Part shown: positions 14,763 through 22,552 of the stretch, in pieces
How the letters are laid out: every line of letters starts with the position of its first letter
How positions within the stretch are numbered: the stretch's first letter is position 1
From: a virus
DNA length: 34,417 nt
Direction: 5' to 3' (one strand)
IMG/VR virus record: IMGVR_UViG_3300020469_000134
Location: 1 to 34,417 of that record
Translations under genes and position numbers: made by a program
Notes under the pieces: generated by a model
The model's database searches: none
What the model saw: the letters and a program-made list of their open reading frames with translations, nothing else
What the model was told of the DNA's origin: nothing

Positions 14763-17348
14763 ATGAAGTACATTGGTAATATCCAATCACAAGCTAACGC
14801 AGAAGTATTTGCTGTAGCATCAGGTGCATTGCCTGATGGAAAGCCTGTCATAATTAACTCTGATGGGACTGTGAGTGTTGCTGCTGAGACTTCTGTAAGT
14901 CAAGCGGTAGGATCAGTTGTTGGTTTTACAAGCTCTGCCCTTGGGTATACTGGCTCTACATTTGATAGTTCAAATAACAAGGTTGTTATAGCATACCAAG
15001 ATGCTGGGAACTCTTACTATGGAACTGCTGTTGTCGGGACAGTGTCGGGAACTTCAATTAGCTACGGAACCCCTGTAGTCTTTGAGCAAGGGCAATCTAA
15101 TTATATTTCAGCCACATTTGACAGTTCAAATAACAAGGTTGTTATAGCATACCAAGATGCTTCCAACTCAAATTATGGAACCTCTATCGTTGGAACTGTA
15201 AGTGGGACAAGTATAAGCTTTGGAACGGCTGTAGTTTTTGCGTCTCAAAATTCTACAGAGATTTCAACAGCTTTTGATAGTAACTCTAATAAGGTTGTTG
15301 TTGCTTATAATAAAGGTAATCCAAATCGGGGAAAAGCGAGGGTTGGAACTGTATCTGGAACAGGTATTAGCTTTGGTACTGAAGCAGAGTTTGAAGCTGC
15401 TCAGATAGGTAGTAGTTCAACCACATTTGATAGCTCAAACAACAAAGTTGTAGTTGGTTACTTTGATAAGGGAAACTCTAATCACGGTACAGCCGTAGTT
15501 GGAACAGTCTCTGGCACGGATATAAGTTTTGGAACCCCTGTGGTTTTTGAGGCAGCTTCAGTAGTTGATACGGGTGGGTATTCAGTATCAGTTACTTTTG
15601 ATAGCAATTCTAACAAAGTAGTTATTGCATATCGGGATGGTGGAAACTCAGGACATGGTACGGCTATAGTTGGCACTGTTTCATCTACGGCAATCAGCTT
15701 TGGAACTGCTGTAGTCTTTGAGGCGGCTGGAATCTATAATCCTAACATTACTTTTGATAGCAATGCTAATAAAGTTGTTATAGCTTACAGAGATACAGGA
15801 AACGGAGATAGCCTTGGAACCGCTATCGTTGGAACCGTAAGTAATACAAGCATTAGCTTTGGAACTGCGGTGACTATTAATAACGTCAATACTCCTGATG
15901 TTACTACAACATTTGATAGCACTTTAAACAAAGTAGTTATTGCATATCGGAATGGTAGTGCTGGGGATGGGGACTCTGTTGTATTTCAAAACGCAAGTCT
16001 TGACACAAACCTCACCTCAGAAAACTTCTTAGGCTTTAGCACGGGTTTCGCTTCGCCTGCCGTGGCAGGATCAGCCACAACTTTTGAGACAGGTAAAACA
16101 CAATACACTGACATTGCTTATATTGGAAGCAACAAGGTAGTGATTGCGTATCAACAACACTACAACACAAGTGGCAGTCAAACTAAGGATGGGTACTGCA
16201 TTGTAGGCACAATCTCAGGCACAAGCATTAGCTTTGGTTCAGCAACTGCGTTTAGTACAGCTAGTGCTGAATATGTTCACGTTGCTAATGTTGAGAATGA
16301 TAAAGTTGTTGTGTTCTTTCGAGATGGTCAAAATTCTAATTATGCTACGTCAAGAGTCGGCACTGTAAGTGGCACAGGTATTAGCTTTGGTACAGCAGTT
16401 GTAGCTCACTCTGGAAACTCTGCCTACACAAATGTAGAAGGCATAGGCAACGATAAGGTTGTAGGTGTTTATAGGGATGATGGGGATTCTGACAAAGGAA
16501 AGGCCATAGTTGGTACTGTTTCGGGTACGGACATTTCTTTTGGCTCTGATGTTGAGTTTAATACATCAGGCGATGGCTATGACTTAGTTTCTATAGGCAG
16601 TGGCAAAGTAGTCATTGCATACAAAGACGTTGGCAATTCAGGCCACGGCACAGCAATAGTTGGTACTGTTTCAGGCACATCAATCTCCTTTGGATCAGAA
16701 GCCGTTTATGAGGCTGCTACGACAGGATTTTTAGATACAGGTATTGCTTATGTCGGTAGTGATAAAGTTGTTATAAGCTACCAAGATGAGGGTAATAGTG
16801 ACAACGGAACTGCCATAGTTGGTACTGTCTCAGGTACGTCTATCTCATTTGGAACTGCCGCTGTTTTTGAAGCTAATGCAACACAAGTGACAAACTCTAC
16901 TTCTATTGGTGGAGACAAGGTAGTTATTGTCTACAGCCAAGGTAATGATACTGGAGCAGGAAATGGTAAGTATGCCGTTGGAACTGTATCAGGAACAGGT
17001 ATTAGTTTTGATACCGCAGTTACTTTTAATGGTGCTGCTTCATGGGACATGGCTGTAGTTTCACCAGAAGATAATAAAGTAGCTATTTCTTGGGGCCAAC
17101 ACAGCAACACATCAGGAGACAGGCTTGGTCAGGCTCTTGTGACTACCATTGAAGACAGAGGCTCTCTAGCCGATGGAAAGGTAGCAACTATTCAGGTTGG
17201 TGGGGCAATAAGTACGATACAAGGTGGCTTAACAGCAGGCCAACAGTATTTCGTACAGACAGATGGAACGATTGGCACAACAGCAGCCACCCCATCAGTA
17301 ATTGCAGGGACAGCAGTATCTGCCACAGACTTAATCGTGAAAGGATAA
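14763..17348 (+). CDS. Receptor-binding protein 1: two seven-bladed beta-propellers
   Basis: An 861-aa modular protein, probably exposed at the tail tip and responsible for host recognition. Domains: an N-terminal docking module (about 1-45) with SGALPDGKP and SDGTVSV; propeller one (about 60-412) with seven repeats of about 52 residues of the form FDSNxNKVVIAYxD then GTAIVGTVSGTSISFGT; a linker NLTSENFLGFS at about 416-425; propeller two (about 435-795), again seven repeats but beginning IGSNKVV or similar instead of FDSNSNKVV; and a C-terminal module (about 800-861, GLTAGQQYFVQTDGTIGTT and ending SATDLIVKG). The last blade of propeller one lacks the usual GTVSG half and ends SVVFQN, as expected where a propeller closes. 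Codon use is more GC-rich than in flanking genes. Receptor binding is inference; the architecture is seen directly. Confidence 0.7.
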   Translation: MKYIGNIQSQANAEVFAVASGALPDGKPVIINSDGTVSVAAETSVSQAVGSVVGFTSSALGYTGSTFDSSNNKVVIAYQDAGNSYYGTAVVGTVSGTSISYGTPVVFEQGQSNYISATFDSSNNKVVIAYQDASNSNYGTSIVGTVSGTSISFGTAVVFASQNSTEISTAFDSNSNKVVVAYNKGNPNRGKARVGTVSGTGISFGTEAEFEAAQIGSSSTTFDSSNNKVVVGYFDKGNSNHGTAVVGTVSGTDISFGTPVVFEAASVVDTGGYSVSVTFDSNSNKVVIAYRDGGNSGHGTAIVGTVSSTAISFGTAVVFEAAGIYNPNITFDSNANKVVIAYRDTGNGDSLGTAIVGTVSNTSISFGTAVTINNVNTPDVTTTFDSTLNKVVIAYRNGSAGDGDSVVFQNASLDTNLTSENFLGFSTGFASPAVAGSATTFETGKTQYTDIAYIGSNKVVIAYQQHYNTSGSQTKDGYCIVGTISGTSISFGSATAFSTASAEYVHVANVENDKVVVFFRDGQNSNYATSRVGTVSGTGISFGTAVVAHSGNSAYTNVEGIGNDKVVGVYRDDGDSDKGKAIVGTVSGTDISFGSDVEFNTSGDGYDLVSIGSGKVVIAYKDVGNSGHGTAIVGTVSGTSISFGSEAVYEAATTGFLDTGIAYVGSDKVVISYQDEGNSDNGTAIVGTVSGTSISFGTAAVFEANATQVTNSTSIGGDKVVIVYSQGNDTGAGNGKYAVGTVSGTGISFDTAVTFNGAASWDMAVVSPEDNKVAISWGQHSNTSGDRLGQALVTTIEDRGSLADGKVATIQVGGAISTIQGGLTAGQQYFVQTDGTIGTTAATPSVIAGTAVSATDLIVKG
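14967..15005 (+). repeat. 39-nt direct repeat, copy 1 (blade 1)
   Basis: These 39 bases recur exactly at 15123-15161. The distance is 156 nt, which is 52 codons and exactly one propeller blade, so blades 1 and 2 look like a recent in-frame duplication or have been homogenised by gene conversion. Confidence 0.85.
15123..15161 (+). repeat. 39-nt direct repeat, copy 2 (blade 2)
   Basis: Exact second copy of 14967-15005, lying in the next blade of the same propeller. The bases after the repeat diverge at once (GGGAAC against TCCAAC). Confidence 0.85.
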
Positions 17349-17351
17349 ACG

Positions 17352-17609
17352 ATGAAAACGATAGTCGAAACATCAACAGGACTCAGTAAGTATTTACTTG
17401 CGGATAACGTAGCAATAGTTAGCAATTCTGACATGATACATGTGGGTGATCCTGTTCAATTTTCTATAGGCGATTTAAATTCAGGCACTGTTACAATCAC
17501 AGAGAACGTAACTAATGCTCCTAGTGATTGGACAGGTAACAAGTATAAGTTTGATGGCACTAATTGGACAGCAAATCCAAACTGGGTTGATCCAGACGCA
17601 GAGGAATAA
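17352..17609 (+). CDS. Small tail-cassette protein of unknown function
   Basis: An 85-aa acidic protein placed between receptor-binding genes 1 and 2, starting 3 nt after the first and ending 2 nt before the second. The N-terminus (TIVETSTGLSKYLLADNVAI) and a WTGNKYKFDGTNWTANP segment near the end resemble short proteins that accompany fibre and receptor genes in marine phages. The DGTxWxxNP pattern suggests a small beta-hairpin module. It could be an assembly chaperone or an accessory tip subunit; nothing in the sequence decides. It has an AAGGA site 7 nt before the ATG. Confidence 0.6.
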   Translation: MKTIVETSTGLSKYLLADNVAIVSNSDMIHVGDPVQFSIGDLNSGTVTITENVTNAPSDWTGNKYKFDGTNWTANPNWVDPDAEE

Positions 17610-17611
17610 AG

Positions 17612-19240
17612 ATGCGTACCATTGGCAGAGATTTCGGCGACACGGCTAGAAAAGTTTACGCTGTTGCAAGCGGAGCTTTGGGTAATGGCAAGGCTGTAGT
17701 TGTTAAGTCTGATGGGACTGTGAGTGTTGTTGGAACTGACACAGTTTCTGCTAACTATAGTTATGGAAGCACCACAGCTACGAGTGGGGTGGCATCTCAA
17801 AATATTCATATTTCTGCTGATCCATTTAATAGCAATAGGTGGGCTTACATATGGATGGACGATTCTAGTAATAATGAAATACGAATTAGAATTATCACTC
17901 GCAGTGGAAGCTCTCTAACTCAAAGCTCAAACAGTGACGTAGACACTGATGGCAATGCCAATCGTCCTTATGCGGTCTGGGATACTGTTACACAAAACAA
18001 ACTATTATTATTTTATAACGAAGGTTCTGCAAACAAAGGAGCTTGTAAGGTTTGCACATTTACAGGTTCTGCTGGAAGTGAAAGTTTTTCTTACGGGTCA
18101 CAATTAATATATACAAACCATCAACCCAATGCAGGAAGTACGGGAGCTAACACTCCAACTCCACCTGTGGCTATAGGCACAACGGGAAGCTATCTTCATA
18201 CTTGGCGGTTAGCTACGGGCAGCAATACAGGATACACCTACTCTCAGATACTTAGAGTAAATGGAACCACGGTTACAAAAAGCGATAACGGTGGTAGTGA
18301 TGGTAATATTTTAATCAGTGCAAATCTTTATAGCGCAGGGCAAGTAGCTATTAATCCAACAGATGCCACTAAAGGGTTTATGACCGTTGTAAATGCAAGT
18401 GAAAAGTGGGTTATGTATCCATTAACATTATCTGGCACAGGTGATGCAATGGCTGTTTCTGTTGGTTCAGAGCAAGTGGTTACTCCAAATATACGGACTG
18501 ACGGGAACGGCTACGCAAACAACGAAGGCTTTCAAAGAATACAATACATTGATGGCGAAAGGTTTTTAATTTTTGCTAGAGGTGGGGATTCGCCACACAA
18601 CAAAAAAATAGTTAGTATAATGGTAAAGTATGTAGGCACTACATACACGGGTGGAGGTACAAGCAGTTCAAGTCCAACTTACCTACCACAAAACATATCG
18701 ACTACTAGCAACAACCCATCTGCGTTTAATGTGAGCAATAATATTGTAACTGATCCCACAACATTTGTTACTATCGCTACATTTGAAGGCATGAACCCTA
18801 AACAAATTCTTGTTTCAGTAGGGAATGTTAACACAGGCACAGGAGCTATAACCTATGCTAATCAGGTGAGAATAGATGATAATGTTTCTAATACGGCGGC
18901 TTATTATATTAACTGTCCTCAACAAAGTGGCGCAGATCAAGCAGTTCTTACTGGTTGGGCTATTTCAGGTCAAATTCCTTCTGTCCGTTTAATGTTGTCT
19001 GGGTCTAGTGTTTTAAACCTCACCTCTGAAAACTTCATAGGCATAACTCCAAGCGCATATCCGACAGGTGCAGGGGCAGAGATACAGACCAAAGGTGCTA
19101 TTAACGAAGAGCAATCGGGCCTAACCGCTGGTCAAAGCTATTTCGTGCAAGCGGATGGGACTCTAGGAACAACGGCTGGTGATCCAAGTGTATTCGCTGG
19201 CACGGCTGTATCTGCCACTAAGATAATCGTGAAAGGCTGA
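17612..19240 (+). CDS. Receptor-binding protein 2: single propeller between conserved end modules
   Basis: A 542-aa paralogue of the genes on either side. The N-terminal module (about 1-38, SGALGNGKAVVVKSDGTVSV) and the C-terminal module (about 468-542, NLTSENFIGI, then QSGLTAGQSYFVQADGTLGT, ending SATKIIVKG) match the other two. The middle (about 46-465) is unlike theirs in sequence but still divides into about seven WD-like segments with strands such as WAYIWMDD, NKLLLFYNEG, KGFMTVVNAS and ERFLIFARGG. I read it as one divergent seven-bladed propeller; the count is less certain than in the neighbours. This is the simplest member of the family and probably close to the ancestral layout. It starts behind GAGGA. 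Its role in receptor choice is inferred. Confidence 0.65.
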   Translation: MRTIGRDFGDTARKVYAVASGALGNGKAVVVKSDGTVSVVGTDTVSANYSYGSTTATSGVASQNIHISADPFNSNRWAYIWMDDSSNNEIRIRIITRSGSSLTQSSNSDVDTDGNANRPYAVWDTVTQNKLLLFYNEGSANKGACKVCTFTGSAGSESFSYGSQLIYTNHQPNAGSTGANTPTPPVAIGTTGSYLHTWRLATGSNTGYTYSQILRVNGTTVTKSDNGGSDGNILISANLYSAGQVAINPTDATKGFMTVVNASEKWVMYPLTLSGTGDAMAVSVGSEQVVTPNIRTDGNGYANNEGFQRIQYIDGERFLIFARGGDSPHNKKIVSIMVKYVGTTYTGGGTSSSSPTYLPQNISTTSNNPSAFNVSNNIVTDPTTFVTIATFEGMNPKQILVSVGNVNTGTGAITYANQVRIDDNVSNTAAYYINCPQQSGADQAVLTGWAISGQIPSVRLMLSGSSVLNLTSENFIGITPSAYPTGAGAEIQTKGAINEEQSGLTAGQSYFVQADGTLGTTAGDPSVFAGTAVSATKIIVKG

Positions 19241-19242
19241 CC

Positions 19243-21825
19243 ATGAACTTCATTCCACCACAGGACGAAACACGGTTAAGGGCGGCGGCTAGTGGGGTTC
19301 TGCCTAATGGTAAGCCAGTGGTTGTTAATGCAGATGGGACTGTGAGTGTTCCTGCCTCTTCGGGAGGGCCAGCAGGAGGTGGAACGCCTGTTCAATTCTC
19401 TGGTGGAAATAGCTCCAGCATGGACGTTGTGTATGACTCAAACGCAGATAGAGTGGTTGTTGCTTACAGAGATGATGCGGATAGTGGAAAAGGAAAGGCC
19501 ATTGTCGGAACCGTAAGCGGCAGTAGTATTTCATTTGGAACAGCCGTCGAGTTTTTAGGCTCCTCAATGTACACTCCTTCTTTGGTTTTCGATTCCTCTG
19601 CTAATAAGGTTATATTATTTTATGATAGTGGAAATGTAGGAAAAGCTAGAGTAGGAACGGTAAGCGGTACGTCTATTTCGTTTGGAACAGAAGCCCAATT
19701 TTCTAGTGACGCATCTTTAATGAGTGCATCTTATGATGCAAATGCCAATAAAACAGTTGTAGCTTTTCGCAATTACTCTTCTGGAAATCAAGGCAAAGCA
19801 GTAGTTGCTACAGTTTCTGGCACGAACATAAGTTTTGGAAGTGCGGCAACTTTTGAAAGTGGTACATTACATACTTCTTATAAACCCATTGCCACTGCGT
19901 ATGACCCAGATTCTCAAAAAATAATTATAGCTTTTTCTTTAAATAACGACAATGCTAGTCTACGATACGGAAAAGTTAGAATGGCAACTATAAGTGGAAC
20001 CAGTGTAAGTTTTGGAACTGCTGTGACATTCAATGATAACACTGACAGTAATGGTGTAAGTGTTGTTTACGACACAAATGTAAACAGAGTTGTGGTTGGT
20101 TACATTAACAATGGAAACTCTGGGTATCCAACTTCTATAGTTGGAACAGTTTCTGGCACAGATATAAGTTTTGGAACTGCTGTTGTTGTATTAAGTGCCG
20201 CCGCTGGTGACACTACTTTGGCTTTTGATACAACTCTCAACAAAACTAGTTATTCATATTCTGCGGATAGTCAAAAACTATTTACAACATTAGGAACGGT
20301 AAGTGGTACAAGCATATCTTTTAGTGCCGCTGTGACAACATCAACAGACAACTCAACTGTTTTAATGAGTACGTTTGACCCCGACACTGGAAACACTGTT
20401 ATTGTTAGAAAAACTTCAACAGGGGGCAGCAGGGGGCAAGTAGTAATATATACAAACTCTGGGCCAATTAGCCTCACCGCTGAAAACTACATTGGCATGT
20501 CGGGTGGGGCGGTGAGCTTCACAGGGTCTGCTGCAACTTTAGGTTCAGAGGCTGTTTTTGAAAGTGCGACTGTAAGTTATACAAATGCTGCTTTCGACAG
20601 TAATTCAAATAAAGTAGTTGTTGCCTACAATGATGGCGGTAATTCCTCTTCTGGCACAGCCGTTGTCGGAACAGTAAGTGGGTCATCAATTACTTTTGGA
20701 ACTCCTGCCGTATTTAACTCTGGTTCTAATACTGAATGGATTTCTGTGGCTTTTGACAGTAATTCCAATAAAATTGTAATTGCCTATATGGACGCAGGTA
20801 ATAGTAGTTACGGCACAGCTATTGTAGGAACAGTAAGCAACACAAGTATTAGTTTTGGCAGTGAGGTCGTTTTTAATAGCGGCAGTTCAACCCGTATGGA
20901 TATGTGTTTTGACAGTAATTCCAATAAAATTGTGATAGCGTTTGCTGACGTTCCTGCTGGCGAAGACGGCACGGCAATTGTTGGAACAGTATCGGGAACA
21001 TCAATATCTTTTGGAAATAAGCAAGCTTTTCATAGTGAGCAAATCGAACATACTGCGATAACTTTTGATAGCAATTCCAATAAAGTTGTAATAGCTTACT
21101 CTGCTTTTGATGGTGGAGATAAGATGAGCGCAGTTGTAGGCACAGTATCTGGCACAAGTATTAGCTTTGGAAGCACTGCTTCAATCCTATCAGGCTCTTA
21201 TGGTATTTATACCGGTGCTACATTTGATAGTAACAGCAACAAAGTGGTAATTACTTTTAGGCATCAAGGAAGTTCTAGTAATGGCACGGCTGTAGTCGGT
21301 ACGGTAAGTGGAACAAATATTACTTTCGGAAGTCTTGTCGTGTTTAACGCTGCCGTTACAAATTACCCTGCACCGCAATTCGATAGCAACTCTAATATGG
21401 TAGTTGTTTCGTACTTAAACTCTGACACAAGTGTAGGTAGTTTAGTAGCAGGTACAGTAAGTGGAACGTCTATAACTTTTGGTAGCGCAACTGCTTTTAA
21501 CACAGGAACAACTAATTACATCAAAAACACTTTTGATAGTAATAGTAATAAAGTGGTCACTGTTTATAGAGATGATGGTAATTCAAACTATGGAACGGCT
21601 GTCGTGTTTAAACCTGATACCAGAATTACAACAAGAGGCCAAGTCGCATCAGGCTCCAGCGCAAGCGTAGACATCATTGGCACAGTCAGTGAGAACCAAA
21701 CTGGCCTAACAGCAGGGCAATCATACTTCGTTCAAACAGATGGGACGATAGGTTTAACAGCAGACGATCCTAGTGTCTTTGCAGGAACTGCGATTAGTGC
21801 AACAGAATTGCTGGTAAAGGCGTAA
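19243..21825 (+). CDS. Receptor-binding protein 3: two seven-bladed beta-propellers
   Basis: An 860-aa paralogue with the same plan as the first: N-terminal module (about 1-38, SGVLPNGKPVVVNADGTVSV), propeller one (about 48-405) with seven diverged repeats (YDSNADRVV, FDSSANKVI, YDANANKTV, YDPDSQKII, YDTNVNRVV, FDTTLNKTS, FDPDTGNTV), linker ISLTAENYIGM at about 409-419, propeller two (about 425-790) with seven much more uniform FDSNSNKVV-type repeats, and the C-terminal module (about 800-860, GLTAGQSYFVQTDGTIGLT, ending SATELLVKA). The contrast between an old, diverged first propeller and a young, uniform second one suggests that the second was added or re-expanded later. The gene starts 2 nt after the previous stop with only a weak AAGG site, implying coupling. 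Confidence 0.7.
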   Translation: MNFIPPQDETRLRAAASGVLPNGKPVVVNADGTVSVPASSGGPAGGGTPVQFSGGNSSSMDVVYDSNADRVVVAYRDDADSGKGKAIVGTVSGSSISFGTAVEFLGSSMYTPSLVFDSSANKVILFYDSGNVGKARVGTVSGTSISFGTEAQFSSDASLMSASYDANANKTVVAFRNYSSGNQGKAVVATVSGTNISFGSAATFESGTLHTSYKPIATAYDPDSQKIIIAFSLNNDNASLRYGKVRMATISGTSVSFGTAVTFNDNTDSNGVSVVYDTNVNRVVVGYINNGNSGYPTSIVGTVSGTDISFGTAVVVLSAAAGDTTLAFDTTLNKTSYSYSADSQKLFTTLGTVSGTSISFSAAVTTSTDNSTVLMSTFDPDTGNTVIVRKTSTGGSRGQVVIYTNSGPISLTAENYIGMSGGAVSFTGSAATLGSEAVFESATVSYTNAAFDSNSNKVVVAYNDGGNSSSGTAVVGTVSGSSITFGTPAVFNSGSNTEWISVAFDSNSNKIVIAYMDAGNSSYGTAIVGTVSNTSISFGSEVVFNSGSSTRMDMCFDSNSNKIVIAFADVPAGEDGTAIVGTVSGTSISFGNKQAFHSEQIEHTAITFDSNSNKVVIAYSAFDGGDKMSAVVGTVSGTSISFGSTASILSGSYGIYTGATFDSNSNKVVITFRHQGSSSNGTAVVGTVSGTNITFGSLVVFNAAVTNYPAPQFDSNSNMVVVSYLNSDTSVGSLVAGTVSGTSITFGSATAFNTGTTNYIKNTFDSNSNKVVTVYRDDGNSNYGTAVVFKPDTRITTRGQVASGSSASVDIIGTVSENQTGLTAGQSYFVQTDGTIGLTADDPSVFAGTAISATELLVKA
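20751..20777 (+). repeat. 27-nt direct repeat, copy 1
   Basis: Recurs exactly at 20907-20933, 156 nt away, again one blade. It covers the FDSNSNKIV strand codons of propeller two in receptor-binding protein 3. Confidence 0.8.
20907..20933 (+). repeat. 27-nt direct repeat, copy 2
   Basis: Exact second copy of 20751-20777 in the following blade. The blade period is the same 156 nt seen in receptor-binding protein 1. Confidence 0.8.
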
Positions 21826-21828
21826 TCT

Positions 21829-22083
21829 ATGTCTAATATTAACTTGACACCAGAAGAGTTAGAAGATATGTTAGATCGTGCAGCTAGACGTGGAGCTAAA
21901 CATGCTCTTAGTTCTATAGGTTTATTAGATAATGATGCCCATAAAGACATAACAGAAATGCGTAGCTTAATAGAGGCATGGCGTGATACACGTAAAGCTT
22001 TCTGGAATACAGCAGTAAAAGTATCTACAGTCGCAGTGCTTACATTTATAGCTGGTGCAGTGTGGATGACATTTAATAAATAG
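21829..22083 (+). CDS. Small single-span membrane protein (DUF6127-like, holin candidate)
   Basis: An 84-aa protein with a charged N-terminal half (residues 8-60, including AARRGAKHALSSIGLLDND and ITEMRSLIEAWRDTRKAFW) and one predicted membrane span at about 63-80 (VSTVAVLTFIAGAVWMTF). The helical pattern and the WRDxRKxxW stretch resemble the DUF6127 family of small phage and bacterial membrane proteins; I give this from memory. Size, topology and position before lysis-type and ejection genes make it a holin or pinholin candidate, but some relatives may be structural. It begins 3 nt after the receptor-binding stop without a clear ribosome site, so translation is probably coupled. Confidence 0.55.
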   Translation: MSNINLTPEELEDMLDRAARRGAKHALSSIGLLDNDAHKDITEMRSLIEAWRDTRKAFWNTAVKVSTVAVLTFIAGAVWMTFNK

Positions 22084-22090
22084 GTGATCT

Positions 22091-22552
22091 ATGATTGATC
22101 CTATAACTGCAATAGCTGGTGCTACAGCTGCATTTAATGCACTAAAGAAAGGCATACAGGTAGGCAAAGACTTACAAGACATGGGTAGTCAACTGTCACA
22201 ATGGGCAGGCGCAATGTCAGACATAGACTTTGTAGACAAACGTAATCAAAAACCTAGTGTGTTTAAAATATTAGGTGGTGGTGTTGAGTCAGAGGCCATG
22301 CAAATATTCGCAGCTAAGAAAAAACGTGACTCAATGAGAGCCGAACTTAAAGATTTTATTTCTGTAGTATATGGACCTTCACACTGGGAAGAACTATTAA
22401 AGATAGAAGCAGAAATAAGAGTGCAGAAAAAAGAAAACGAATACAGGAGACTAGAGTTAAAACAAGCTATAATAGAATGGAGTGCAGGTATTACTTTATT
22501 TTTTATATTTATAGGTAGTTTGTTTGGCTTAGTATGGATAGGAACTAGATAA
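22091..22552 (+). CDS. C-terminally membrane-anchored protein, unknown function
   Basis: A 153-aa protein with an Ala/Gly-rich N-terminus (DPITAIAGATAAFNALKKG), a charged helical middle (about 78-130, with KKKRDSMRAELKDF and IRVQKKENEYRRLELKQA, probably coiled coil) and a single membrane span at the C-terminus (about 134-151, ITLFFIFIGSLFGLVWI). The topology resembles a tail-anchored or spanin-like component, but there is no lipobox and no Rz1 partner is seen. It sits between the small membrane protein and the first internal protein and overlaps the latter's start (TAATG). It may act in lysis or in forming the DNA-ejection channel; the sequence does not decide. Confidence 0.5.
   Translation: MIDPITAIAGATAAFNALKKGIQVGKDLQDMGSQLSQWAGAMSDIDFVDKRNQKPSVFKILGGGVESEAMQIFAAKKKRDSMRAELKDFISVVYGPSHWEELLKIEAEIRVQKKENEYRRLELKQAIIEWSAGITLFFIFIGSLFGLVWIGTR

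Noticed and set aside
14941-17100. CRISPR-like regular repeats
   Set aside because: The periodic repeats are coding (156-nt blades, in frame) and imperfect, without spacers or cas genes.
14763-21825. Diversity-generating retroelement as source of receptor variation
   Set aside because: No reverse transcriptase, no template repeat and no adenine-biased variable tract seen. The repeats are blade-period direct repeats, better explained by duplication and recombination.
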